Assembly: GCF_000743705.1 (NCBI RefSeq)
Contig: NZ_JQEZ01000001.1
Coordinates: forward strand, 1,108,070-1,172,069
Direction: 5' to 3'
Source: Ruegeria halocynthiae
Lineage (GTDB): Bacteria > Pseudomonadota > Alphaproteobacteria > Rhodobacterales > Rhodobacteraceae
DNA: 64,000 nucleotides
Shown: in pieces, positions 33,769 through 42,912 of the stretch
Position numbering within the stretch: position 1 is the stretch's first letter
How the letters are laid out: every line of letters starts with the position of its first letter
The notes under the pieces: model-generated
Seen by the model: the letters and a program-made list of their open reading frames with translations, nothing else
Told to the model about the DNA's origin: nothing
Database searches by the model: none
Translations under genes and position numbers: made by a program

Positions 33769-34394
33769 GTTTTTCCCTGAATGAGGTCGAGGTCACCGCC
33801 AAACGCGCCGCACGGGGTGCCGGCTATAGCTGGGGACTGGCAGAAGAGGCTGGCAAAGCCGCGCGCTGGCTGTGCGTGCAGGGCATCGACGGTGTCGCCG
33901 TCATGGCGCAGATTCTGGCGCACGATCTGGCCCGTACACCGCAGACCCATGTTCCTGCCGATCCAGGCAACCACTGGGCCGGACAAAAGGCGCTGTGCCC
34001 TCTGGCGACGGGCGCGTTGTTGTCGGACTGCGCGGATCGACTGAACGTTTCCACGATAACGCTGGAAAACGTCGCAGCCCCGACCTTGCTTTTGCCATTT
34101 TCCGCCAATGCAGCCCGGATGCTGAAATCTTGCGTGACCGTCGCCTGTGACGTATCTGAAGTTGTCACTGATGGCTATGATCTTGCCATAACAAGTGCGA
34201 TCCCAAACCACGCCGAGCGCGTCACTGTGCGCATTGGCGGCATTCTCACCAAGACCAGACCCCACCATTCACGGGCGACGCCCGACCCGGAAGACTGGGC
34301 CGCCCTGACCCGTTTCGCCCACCGGACCTATGCCCCCGCCACCGAGGAATCCCGCTTGCTTGGGGCCGGTGCGGGCTTGTCCGACAACGATTGA
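33765..34394 (+). CDS. DUF3726-like protein
   Basis: 209-aa protein whose N-terminus (SLNEVEVTAKRAARGAGYSWGLAEEAGKAARWLC) matches my recollection of the DUF3726 family, known only as uncharacterised bacterial proteins. No signal peptide or membrane segment. Start overlaps the upstream gene as ATGA; 10 bp separate it from the Ldh2-family gene. The close coupling with the 561-aa protein suggests they act together. Function unknown. Confidence 0.8.
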   Translation: MSFSLNEVEVTAKRAARGAGYSWGLAEEAGKAARWLCVQGIDGVAVMAQILAHDLARTPQTHVPADPGNHWAGQKALCPLATGALLSDCADRLNVSTITLENVAAPTLLLPFSANAARMLKSCVTVACDVSEVVTDGYDLAITSAIPNHAERVTVRIGGILTKTRPHHSRATPDPEDWAALTRFAHRTYAPATEESRLLGAGAGLSDND

Positions 34395-34404
34395 AGAGGC
34401 CACG

Positions 34405-35415
34405 ATGATTGAAACCCGCACCCTGACCCTTGCTGAAATCGAAAACCTGGCCTTTCGCGCTCTGGTTGCCGCTGGCACGTCCGAGGCAAATGCCCGTCCG
34501 CTGGCCATCGCCACGGCAGCCACCGAGGCGGACGGCGTGGCAAGCCACGGGCTGGCTTACATCCCGATCTATTGTGAACATGTGCAATGCGGCAAGGTTG
34601 ATGGTTCAGCCCGCCCCATTCTTTCGCAACCTCGCCCCGGCGTCGTAAACGTGGATGCGGCGACGGGTTTCGCCCACCCTGCCATTGATCTGGGGCTCAA
34701 AGAACTGATCCCGGCGGCGCGCGCGCAGGGCATTGCCGCCCTTGCCATTCGCAACAGCTACAATTGCGGCGTTCTTGGCTATCACACCTTCCGGCTGGCG
34801 CAGGCCGGGCTGGTTGGGCTTGGGTTCACCAATGCGCCAGCCTCTATCGCCCCGTCGGGAGGTGCGAAACCAGTTGTCGGCACCAACCCCTTTTCAATCG
34901 CGGTGCCAGATGCCGACGGGCAGCCCGCCCTGCTGATTGATCAAAGCGCCAGCACCATCGCCAAAAGCGAAGTGATGAAACACGCCCGCGAAGGCAAGCC
35001 GATTCCAGTAGGTTGGGCGCTGGACGCGGACGGCAACCCGACCACCGATCCCAATGTCGGCCTCAAGGGATCAATGGCCCCTTCAGGCGGCTACAAGGGC
35101 GTCGGCGTCGCCTTGCTGACCGAGATCATGGCCGCCGCCTTGACCGGCGCGACCCTGGGCCTGAATGCCTCGCCCTTTTCCGGCACGGTGGGCGGGCCGC
35201 CCCGCACCGGTCAGTTCTTTATTGCAATCGACCCGGCAGTCACCGCCGGAGACGCCTTTGCGACCGGTATCAATGAACTGGTCGGTGCAATCCGCTCTCA
35301 GGATGGTGCGCACCTTCCGGGGGACGGCCGCCGCACAATGCGCAATTCAGCCGAAAGCGACGGTGTCGCCGTCAATATGGCAACGTTGAACAGGATCGAA
35401 ACGTATCTGAGTTAG
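34405..35415 (+). CDS. Ldh2-family (malate/L-lactate/ureidoglycolate-type) NAD(P)-dependent oxidoreductase
   Basis: 336-aa protein of the Ldh2/MDG superfamily, which includes sulfolactate, ureidoglycolate and malate dehydrogenases and delta1-piperideine-2-carboxylate reductases. Motifs: ASHGLAYIPIY near residues 49-59, APSGGAKPVVGTNPFSIAVP near 150-170, and PSGGYKGVGVALLTEIMAAALTG near 230. The usual NSNHFGAAGYY segment reads NSYNCGVLGYHT, so the histidine there is replaced. ATG 34405 has AAGAGG upstream. It is the last gene of the operon. Reduction of an imino or keto acid, or oxidation of a 2-hydroxyacid, are both possible. Confidence 0.86.
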   Translation: MIETRTLTLAEIENLAFRALVAAGTSEANARPLAIATAATEADGVASHGLAYIPIYCEHVQCGKVDGSARPILSQPRPGVVNVDAATGFAHPAIDLGLKELIPAARAQGIAALAIRNSYNCGVLGYHTFRLAQAGLVGLGFTNAPASIAPSGGAKPVVGTNPFSIAVPDADGQPALLIDQSASTIAKSEVMKHAREGKPIPVGWALDADGNPTTDPNVGLKGSMAPSGGYKGVGVALLTEIMAAALTGATLGLNASPFSGTVGGPPRTGQFFIAIDPAVTAGDAFATGINELVGAIRSQDGAHLPGDGRRTMRNSAESDGVAVNMATLNRIETYLS

Positions 35416-35779
35416 CCTCTGAAACCTTTGATCTGTTCGCCGTCTTCGCGTTCTGCCTGAAACGTCAGAACGTCAGGGCGCGTGATTGGCAAACCTGATC
35501 GTCAGGCAACGAGACTGGGCTTTTTCGGAGCGCCCCCGCGCCAAAGGTCATCATCCAGACAGAACAACGGGCAACCACGCACGAACCATCGGTTTGGGCC
35601 ATTCAAGGACCCGCCTCTTTGGAACAGGGCGTTTCGCGCGAAGACTATTCTAATCAAAAGCCGTTACTACACTGAAAATGACAGTTGCGTGAGTTTTCAG
35701 TGCTATACCAAAGTAAGCTTTGCTCTCTTCGCTGTCTCACTTCAATACTGAGGCACATCTCGTTGGTAGCGGAGCTTTC
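35416..35779. other. Intergenic region without recognised genes
   Basis: 364 bp between the Ldh2-family gene and the cyclase gene. The right half is more AT-rich (about 35640-35760) and probably holds the cyclase promoter. There is no strong hairpin with a T-run after the upstream operon and no RNA gene that I can recognise. Confidence 0.4.
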
Positions 35780-37840
35780 ATGAGAATTAGCGTAGGCATC
35801 GCTGTATCACTGCTGGTTGCCTTTTCAATTGGTGTGTCGACCTTCATCGTCCATTCGCTATGGTGGACGACAGCGCGTGACAACAGTCGCATGCTTGCGG
35901 CTGAAATCAACAGCCAGATCGCAAACACCGTCCGCATAGAGGTGGGAACGACACTCAGATCGGCCGAGGCCGCCTGGGCAGCTGTGCGCACGATCTTTGT
36001 TCAGAACGTCATCGCGACGCGGCAGGCTGACAAGCGAGAATTTGTCTTTCTCTCACAATTGCAGGCGCAACCGAATACGTCGTGGATATTCTTCGGCTGG
36101 CCAGACGGGAATTTCTTTGCGTCGCATCGCTTGGGCGACGGCGGGCTTGAGATGATTGAAATCGACAAGGATATCCGCGACCGGATGCTTCGGACGGATC
36201 GGTATATCTTCATTCCCGGTGACATCCAGTTTGAAGAACGATCCTTTTCCGAAACATCTTATGACCCCCGCGAACATGCCTGGTTCGGAAATTTCATGGG
36301 GCTCAGCTCTAACGGGTGGATCGAAGCACGCGACCTTCCGGGCACTGACAAAACCGTCTATGCCTATGCCGGTCCGATTGACGTCAACCGCACGCGACAA
36401 GGTGTACTGGCTGTCGCGATCGAAACAGACCGGCTCTCGCGTTTTCTGGCGAGCCTTACGCCCGGAGAATTCGGCGCGGCCTTTATTCTGGACGCCGACG
36501 GCAAAGTCATTGCGGTACCCGATGCCGAAGCGGATGAGGTTACCCCGGCGCGGATGGGCGAGGGAGATCTGTATGAGGTCGCCATGATCTCGGGGGAAAC
36601 GCTGTTGGGTGACCCCGAAGCAAATACCCCCGGCCCTGTGACGAAGCGAGTTGTCATTGATGGCGTGCCCTATGCGGTGGCGCTGACACCCTTGGGGTTT
36701 TACGGCTGGCGCGTTGCCACGGTTATCCCGGAAGCGGCCTTCTTTTCCGAGATCGACAAGACACAGATAGACCTGATCTATATTTTGATCGCGGTGGTGG
36801 TGGCTGCCACGGGGCTGGCAATCTGGCTGGTTCGCAGAGTCGTCGCAAACCCGTTGGCACGTATCTCAGAAGACCTGAGCAGAATCGAAAGCTTTGACGT
36901 CGAACGTATCTCACGCAGGCCCTCGAAACTGTCTGAGCTTGCCAATCTTTCTGCGGCAACCGCCAGCATGGCTGCGGGTCTGTCTGCCTTCCGCAAATAC
37001 GTACCCACCGATCTTGTCCGAATGCTGGTTGCCGAGGGCATCAAGACACAGCCGGGCGGAGACATGAAGCAGATTTCCGTGTTGTTTTGCGATGTCACGG
37101 GGTTCACCGGACTGTCCGAAAAGCTTGGCCCCAAAATCGTCCAACTGATGGAACCCTTCTTCAGCGCGGCGTCAGCGGCCATCGCGCGTCATGACGGAAC
37201 GATCGACAAATTCATGGGCGATGCTGTGATGGCGTTCTGGGGCGCGCCGCGCAAGGATATCAACCACGCTGAAAACGCCTGTCGCGCAGCGTTGGATCTT
37301 GTGGCTGCTGTGGACGCGGCCGGAATTGAAGACGAGGTTGGCAACCCTCTCCGCGTCAGGATCGGGTTGAACAGTGGCGAGGCTTTGGTCGGGAACATCG
37401 GGTCAGAGCAGCGGCTGAACTACACCGCAATTGGCGATGTCGTGAATGTTGCCAGCCGCCTGGAGGGGGCCAACAAGGAATATGGGACGCTCATCCTGAT
37501 TGGGCCAGAGACCAGGCGCGAAGCAGGGGATGCAATTGTCGTGCGCGAGCTGGATACACTTACAGTATTTGGGCGCATCAAAGAGCTGGTGGTCTATGAG
37601 CTGATTGCGATGGCAGACGGAATTGATGGGTCACATGCATGGATAGAGACCTATGAACAAGGCCTTGCACATTACCGGGCAGGACGGTTTGAACAGGCAG
37701 CCGCCGCATTTGAGGCCGCAGACCGCGCCCGAGGTGGAGACCCCGCCTCTGCCGCCATGTCATCGCGCGCCCGCGACTTGATGGAGAGCCCTCCTTCGCC
37801 GGATTGGCGCGCGGTCACGAACACCGAAAAGAACGGATAG
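35780..37840 (+). CDS. Membrane-bound class III adenylate/guanylate cyclase with extracytoplasmic sensor domain
   Basis: 686-aa sensor cyclase. A membrane helix lies at about residues 5-27, then an extracytoplasmic Cache-like sensor of about 300 residues (SWIFFGWPDGNFFASHRLGDGG; AFILDADGKVIAVPDAEADE), a second helix near 330-350 and a HAMP-like linker. The C-terminal class III cyclase domain follows (ISVLFCDVTGFTGLSEKLG; KFMGDAVMAFWGAP; YTAIGDVVNVASRLEGANKE) with both metal-binding aspartates. ATG 35780 follows GGAG. It should make cAMP (or cGMP) in response to a periplasmic signal. It stands alone between a catabolic operon and an IS66 element; the ligand is unknown. Confidence 0.9.
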   Translation: MRISVGIAVSLLVAFSIGVSTFIVHSLWWTTARDNSRMLAAEINSQIANTVRIEVGTTLRSAEAAWAAVRTIFVQNVIATRQADKREFVFLSQLQAQPNTSWIFFGWPDGNFFASHRLGDGGLEMIEIDKDIRDRMLRTDRYIFIPGDIQFEERSFSETSYDPREHAWFGNFMGLSSNGWIEARDLPGTDKTVYAYAGPIDVNRTRQGVLAVAIETDRLSRFLASLTPGEFGAAFILDADGKVIAVPDAEADEVTPARMGEGDLYEVAMISGETLLGDPEANTPGPVTKRVVIDGVPYAVALTPLGFYGWRVATVIPEAAFFSEIDKTQIDLIYILIAVVVAATGLAIWLVRRVVANPLARISEDLSRIESFDVERISRRPSKLSELANLSAATASMAAGLSAFRKYVPTDLVRMLVAEGIKTQPGGDMKQISVLFCDVTGFTGLSEKLGPKIVQLMEPFFSAASAAIARHDGTIDKFMGDAVMAFWGAPRKDINHAENACRAALDLVAAVDAAGIEDEVGNPLRVRIGLNSGEALVGNIGSEQRLNYTAIGDVVNVASRLEGANKEYGTLILIGPETRREAGDAIVVRELDTLTVFGRIKELVVYELIAMADGIDGSHAWIETYEQGLAHYRAGRFEQAAAAFEAADRARGGDPASAAMSSRARDLMESPPSPDWRAVTNTEKNG

Positions 37841-38125
37841 TATTGACCCCGGTAAAGCCGGGAAACTATTGCCTCGGGGTGTACTAAAGCGGCGGCAACC
37901 TTTGGACAATTTGGCGGGATTTGCCGGACAAGCCCGTATGGCGCGGCGCGCCAAACTAGACGAGCCTGCGCGCCGGTTTAGACGACCTCAAGGACGCTCC
38001 GACCCACCTGACGGACAGGAAGGGCGAAGTGAGAAATTCCGTAAGCGGTGCGTGACGATCACCTTCCAGCCCTTCGGTTGATCTGAGATTCCGCCTTGGA
38101 GTGTTTTTTTGAGGTGAGTTTCTCC

Positions 38126-38521
38126 ATGGAGAGCACAAGAGAGTATCTCATTGGGCTTGGCGTTATCTTCTCATCTGATGGGAGGCGGCGGTGGCCGGAT
38201 GATTTGAAGGCGCGGATTGTGGCTGAGACGCTGCTGACGGGTGCGGCAGTGAATGATGTTGCTGCCAAATATGGCTTGAAGCCGAACCACGTCTCGTCGT
38301 GGCGGCGGATGGCCAAAGATGGTGATCTTGTTCTTCCGGTTTTGGAGGAGGAAGCTGCGTTTGCGCCGCTGGTGGTTTTTGAGGAGCCGCCTGCTCTGGA
38401 AGTTATGCCTTCTACCCAGCCCATCGAGATCGCGGCTGGAGACCTCTTGATCAAGCTGGATGGGGCCACTCCGGCGGTACGGATTGCTGAGATTGTCCGG
38501 GCGCTTGGGGTTGGGTCATGA
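38126..38521 (+). CDS. tnpA: IS66 accessory protein TnpA
   Basis: 131-aa IS66 OrfA. An HTH of the transposase-8 type (RRRWPDDLKARIVAETLLTG; VNDVAAKYGLKPNHVSSWRRMAK) is followed by a C-terminal segment (IEIAAGDLLIKLDGATPAVRIAEIVRALG) characteristic of IS66 TnpA. ATG 38126 is taken as the start; a TTG at 38096 is in frame upstream. The stop overlaps tnpB by 4 nt. Confidence 0.9.
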   Translation: MESTREYLIGLGVIFSSDGRRRWPDDLKARIVAETLLTGAAVNDVAAKYGLKPNHVSSWRRMAKDGDLVLPVLEEEAAFAPLVVFEEPPALEVMPSTQPIEIAAGDLLIKLDGATPAVRIAEIVRALGVGS

Positions 38522-38871
38522 TCTTCCCCTCGAACCGGGTGCGGATCCTGGTGGCGACCAATCCGGTGGATTTTAGAAAGGGCCATGACGGGTTGTCAGC
38601 GCTGGTGCAATCTGTTCTGCGCAAGGATCCTTTCACAGGCACTGTCTTTGTGTTCCGTTCCAAACGTGCTGACAGGCTCAAGCTGCTTTACTGGGATGGG
38701 ACGGGCCTTGTGATGGCGTACAAGCGGCTGGAAGACACGAGTTTCACCTGGCCCGCCATTCGGGACGGTGCGATGGCGCTGAACCATGCCCAGTTTGAGG
38801 CGCTTTTTGCGGGGTTGGACTGGCGTAAGGTGAAGGCTTTGGAAAGCCGCCCTCCGGCTGCGGCTGAGTGA
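38518..38871 (+). CDS. tnpB: IS66 Orf2/TnpB protein
   Basis: 117-aa IS66 TnpB with the family signature NPVDFRKGHDGLSALVQ, GTVFVFRSKRADRLKLLYWDGTGLVMAYKRLE and TWPAIRDGAMALNHAQFEALFAGLDW. Intact. Starts on ATGA overlap with tnpA and is followed by tnpC after 55 bp. TnpB is needed with TnpA and TnpC for IS66 transposition. Confidence 0.93.
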   Translation: MIFPSNRVRILVATNPVDFRKGHDGLSALVQSVLRKDPFTGTVFVFRSKRADRLKLLYWDGTGLVMAYKRLEDTSFTWPAIRDGAMALNHAQFEALFAGLDWRKVKALESRPPAAAE

Positions 38872-38926
38872 ATCAGGGGCTTGTTTTGGCCGCGTCAAAC
38901 CTGGGCTTTCGTGCTATGCGGAAGCC

Positions 38927-40697
38927 ATGTCCGACGCTGCCAAAGACCTTGATTTGAGCCTGCTGCCGCCCGAGTTCCGGGTGCTGTTCGAGGCGCAGGT
39001 CGCGGAACTCAAGGAGGTCAACAAACGGCTTGAGCATCTGGTGGCGGAACTGAACCATGCGGTGCATGGCAAGAAGTCCGAGAAGCTGGATGAGGACGAA
39101 CGCCAGCTCCTGTTCGAAGAACTCGAAGTTGCTGTCGCCTGTGTGCAGGAGCGCAAGGACACTCAGGTCACGGGCGAAGATGGGCCAAAACGCAAACAGG
39201 TGGCGCGCCGCAATCTGGGCACCCTGCCAGAGCATCTGGAACGCATCGAGCAGATTGTCGAACCCGATAGCCTGACCTGCCCCTGCGGTTGCGGGGAGAT
39301 GCACAAGATCGGCGAAGACCGATCCGAGCGGCTGGATATCGTGCCCGCCAAACTGCGCGTGATTGTCACCGTGCGTCCAAAATACGCCTGCCGCCATTGC
39401 ACCGATGGCGTGACCCAGGCCCCGGTGCCAGCGCGCCTGATCGAAAGAGCGCTGCCAACAGAGGGCACCATCGCGCATGTGTTGGTGTCAAAATATGCCG
39501 ATCACTGTCCGCTTTACAGGCAATCCCAAATCCTGGGTCGTACAGGCATCGACATTCACCGATCCACTCTGGCGGATTGGGTCGGCAAGGCAGCCTTCCA
39601 TCTGGGCCCGGTCGTGGACCGGCTGGCCGAGCACCTGAAGACCTCCACGAAGCTCTTCATGGACGAAACGACAGCCCCGATCCTCGACCCCGGCCGCAAG
39701 AAGACCAAAACCGGATACCTCTGGGCACTGGCGCGCGATGACCGGAATTGGGGCGGCGATGACCCGCCCGGCGTCGTGTACTTCTACGCCCCCGACCGGC
39801 GGGGCGAGAATGCGGAAAAGTTCCTCACAGGCTTCGACGGCATCCTGCAACTGGATGGCTACCCCGGATACAATCGTCTGACCCGCACCACGCGCAAGGG
39901 CGGCGAGCCCATCGTCGTGGCCCATTGCTGGGCGCACGCCCGCCGCAAGCTCAAGGAAATCCACGACCGCGACAAGTCCGAGATCGCCGCCGAAGGCCTG
40001 CGCCAGATCGCCGAAATCTATGCTATCGAAAAAGACATCCGAGGCACATCCCCCGGCCAGCGTCTCTCGGCACGCAAGACCCGATCTGCGCCCCTGGTCG
40101 CGGTCTTCGGCGTCTGGCTGCAAACTCAACGCATCCGCGTCTCGGCCAAGTCTCGCCTCGGCGAAAATCGGCGTGTTATACAAACATGATGGCGAAACAT
40201 GGGGATGGAGCCCCGACAAACGCCGCCAATATCGCCAAACGCACTGCAAACCGGTGGTGGACAAACTTTTGCGACGGATGGAGGAGATCCAGACGACAAT
40301 TTCTACTGGTTCACGTCTGAACACTGCGATCAACTATGTTCTCAAACGTCGAGAAAGCTTGACCCGTTTTCTTGAAGACGGCCGCGCCGAACTGGACACC
40401 AACGCAGTCGAACGGCAGTTCAAGTCAGTGCAGATGCTGAGAAAGAACGTCTACTTCATGGGGAGCGATGAAGGTGGAGAAACCTGGGCGATATTTTCCT
40501 CACTGATCGAGACTTGTAAACTGAACGGATATGATCCCTACAGATACCTCGTTTGGCTGTTTGATGAGTTGTCGGTGTTATTCGCTCGTGGGGCATCACC
40601 GGTAATCGATTACCGAAAATACTTGCCCTGGAATGCCCCGGAGCAGTGTAAGGCTGGCATGAAGCAGGAAGACGAAGATGTGCCGCAGGCTGCTTAA
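38927..40697 (+). pseudogene. tnpC: IS66 transposase TnpC, mosaic and out of frame at about 40,160
   Basis: The first frame (ATG 38927 to stop 40189) gives a normal IS66 transposase N-terminus, zinc-finger-like CPCGCGEM, the first two acidic residues (LFMDETTAP; LQLDGYPGY) and the region up to SAKSRLGE, then turns to nonsense. From about 40,160 a different frame (to stop 40697) carries GVLYKHDGETWGWSPDKRRQ and STGSRLNTAINYVLKRR, then the catalytic glutamate region RAELDTNAVERQ and RKNVYFMGSDEGGETW. The segment around SAKSRLGE/STGSRLN is therefore present twice in diverged form, so this is a join of two different TnpC genes rather than a simple frameshift. Confidence 0.85.
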
Positions 40698-40942
40698 CGG
40701 TCAGGGCGGATTCCGGTCATTCGCTGCATGGGCCCACGGCTTTTATCCTTGTAGCAAAGCAGACATTCAGAACTGATCAGATGGTGGAACTCACGCGGCT
40801 AGACTTGCCGAACCTTGAGCAATGCGCTGGCTATTCCAAACCCCCTTTGACGCACTCCGTGAGCGCCACTTTTGAATTCATAATCCATCGCCACCATCCA
40901 CCAAGAACCGCAACCCTACTATTGTTAGATTTTCGATAACGG

Positions 40943-41929
40943 TCACCCAATCATATTCATCCAGCGGATCAACATTGGTGCCAAGCAAATCAGCAGCAAT
41001 ACAGGCATCATGCACAGGGCCATCACCGCAGACATTTGCACCGGAAGACGGTTGGCTTTCTCTTGCGCACGAAGTTCGCGGTCCAGGCGCATATCGGTTG
41101 CAAACCTGCGCAGAGATGCCGAAATGCTGGTGCCGTATTGATTAGACTGCAGGAACGCGTTTGCAAATGAATTCACCTCATCAATGCCGACACGATCCGC
41201 CATATCCCAAAAGGCGGCCTGCCGCTCTTTGCCAGCTTGCAGTTCCAATTGAAGAATTGTGAATTCTTGCGAAATTTCTGGCGCGGCGTGGGACATCTCG
41301 TGCGAGACCCGGACCATAGCCGCATCAAAGCCCAACCCGGCTTCAATCGCCACTTGCAGCAGGTCGAGCGCATTCGGAAGGCTGTGTTCAATGGCTTGAC
41401 GGCGTTTCTTGATGCGAATTCGCAACCAGAGAGCCGGACCATAGAACCCAGCCACCATCAACGCGGTCACGATCTGCAACGCGTTCACCCATGTGATGCC
41501 CTGCAAGAGGTTGGCGATGTGGAGTTGAACCTGAGTTTCAATTGGCAGCGCCATGGCCACAACGAAAACTGCCGGCAATACGAACCCCAAGACCACGCGG
41601 AACAAATAGAAGGTCTGGATGGCGTGCTTACGCTGAATACCAGCCTGTTTCAAAAGCTTGCCGATTCTGGACCGCTCACGTTTGGACGACGGCACAAAGG
41701 CTTTGAGCAGCCCGTGCGGGTCGCTGTTATCCCCTTGAAGCAGGTCAAAATCTGCACCGTGTCCACGCGAAATTGATCCGACACGCATACGACGCGCGGC
41801 CGTGTCATCGCTTGTAGCCATGCCGGAAACACCCAGCACCACAAAGAATACGCTTAGGGCAATACCAGCCAGCAAAAGATACTGCATGGGGAGTTGTTGA
41901 TCGCCGAGAATGTCTTGAATAACGTCCAT
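40943..41929 (-). CDS. tadC: Tad pilus inner-membrane assembly protein TadC
   Basis: 328-aa GspF/TadC-type membrane protein: an N-terminal helix (residues 18-38), two helices in the middle (about 110-180), a cytoplasmic T2SSF domain (ALDLLQVAIEAGLGFDAAMVRVSHEM; FANAFLQSNQYGTSISASLRRFA) and a C-terminal helix. With TadB it forms the platform for Flp pilus assembly. It is the last gene of the Tad operon here and lies 245 bp from the IS66 tnpC end. In other Tad loci tadD usually follows; none is present. Confidence 0.9.
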   Translation of the reverse strand: MDVIQDILGDQQLPMQYLLLAGIALSVFFVVLGVSGMATSDDTAARRMRVGSISRGHGADFDLLQGDNSDPHGLLKAFVPSSKRERSRIGKLLKQAGIQRKHAIQTFYLFRVVLGFVLPAVFVVAMALPIETQVQLHIANLLQGITWVNALQIVTALMVAGFYGPALWLRIRIKKRRQAIEHSLPNALDLLQVAIEAGLGFDAAMVRVSHEMSHAAPEISQEFTILQLELQAGKERQAAFWDMADRVGIDEVNSFANAFLQSNQYGTSISASLRRFATDMRLDRELRAQEKANRLPVQMSAVMALCMMPVLLLICLAPMLIRWMNMIG

Positions 41930-41943
41930 GTCACTGCTCCTGG

Positions 41944-42912
41944 TTAGAACTTGAACTTGACGAGCTGTCTCAGGATAAGACCCTGGGCAACCATCAGGCC
42001 AATGATCACGTATGCAAAAAAGGGAAACAGCGGATCACTTCGAACATCGCCATAGAACGATGGCGTGGATATCTCGATTGAAAGGCCGATTATAATTGGC
42101 AGTATCGTGAGAATGCTGCCGCTCAAACGACCCTCGGCAGAGATGGCTTTGATCTTCTTCTGCATGATTTGACGATCTCTTATGACCTGAGACAGAATGC
42201 CCAGAACACGGGCAAGGTTACCGCCGGTTCCGTGCTGAATGCCGATACTAACCGCGAGGTAATTGGCATCCTCGGTCCCGACACGTTTCGCAAAATCCTG
42301 AAAAGCCGTCGCGACATCATCGCCATAGTTGATCTGGTCCTGGATTATGCCAAATTCCGAACCGATCGGATCTGGAAGATCCGTTGCCACGTTCCCAACC
42401 GTTACGGCCACTGGGTGACCGACTTTCAGGCCACGTGCCATCAGATCCAAAGCATCCGGAAGCTGTTTGGTCAGCTTATTGGATCTGGCTGCCTTCATAG
42501 CAATCAGAACCATCAGCGGCAGAACCATGGCCAGAACCCCACTAAGTACCAGCGCAAGTTCCGGAGCGAGGACACGCGATACGGCAACAAATATCACGGC
42601 GGCAAGTAAAGCGGCAGCAAAAACGACCCAGATCGGATTGATCGTAAACCCGGCCTGAACAAGCAGACGGCGAAAACGCGCAACCAACCCCGGTCTTTCA
42701 CCGGCAGCCAGCATTGCCGGATCACGCAATAGTTGCAGCACTGTGTCCGTCGAGGCCCCTTCCTGGATCATTTTCATGCGGCGATTGCGCGTTTCGCCAT
42801 GGGTTTCCCTACGCAACAAAAGTTGCTGCAGACCCTCGTAAGCCAACAAAATTCCAATGAAAATAGAAATGTATATCAGGATGTTAAGTGTATTTGGCTG
42901 TAAGTCGATCAT
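41944..42912 (-). CDS. tadB: Tad pilus inner-membrane assembly protein TadB
   Basis: 322-aa GspF/TadB-type membrane protein: an N-terminal helix (IYISIFIGILLAYEGL), two mid helices (VVFAAALLAAVIFVAVSRVL; LALVLSGVLAMVLPLMVLIAM), a T2SSF domain (ALDLMARGLKVGHPVAVTVGNV; LAVSIGIQHGTGGNLARVLGILSQVIRDR) and C-terminal helices. Start overlaps the tadA stop by 4 nt; 14 bp to tadC. Partner of TadC in the inner-membrane platform. Confidence 0.9.
   Translation of the reverse strand: MIDLQPNTLNILIYISIFIGILLAYEGLQQLLLRRETHGETRNRRMKMIQEGASTDTVLQLLRDPAMLAAGERPGLVARFRRLLVQAGFTINPIWVVFAAALLAAVIFVAVSRVLAPELALVLSGVLAMVLPLMVLIAMKAARSNKLTKQLPDALDLMARGLKVGHPVAVTVGNVATDLPDPIGSEFGIIQDQINYGDDVATAFQDFAKRVGTEDANYLAVSIGIQHGTGGNLARVLGILSQVIRDRQIMQKKIKAISAEGRLSGSILTILPIIIGLSIEISTPSFYGDVRSDPLFPFFAYVIIGLMVAQGLILRQLVKFKF

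Larger units (their letters stand above)
38041..40697 (+). mobile_element. IS66-family insertion sequence, rearranged right part
   Basis: The left end begins with GTAAGCGGTGCGTGACGATC (continuing to about 38063), a typical IS66 inverted repeat starting GTAAGC. It is followed by the standard order tnpA, tnpB, tnpC, with tnpA-tnpB overlapping by ATGA. The matching right inverted repeat is not present after tnpC, and tnpC is a two-frame mosaic, so the right half seems to come from another IS66 relative by recombination or a nested insertion and deletion. The right boundary is given as the tnpC end only; no target-site duplication could be identified. Confidence 0.85.

Noticed and set aside
38927..40697. 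Programmed frameshift producing one TnpC protein
   Set aside because: The region around the break is present twice in diverged form, so a simple slip would not restore a normal transposase.
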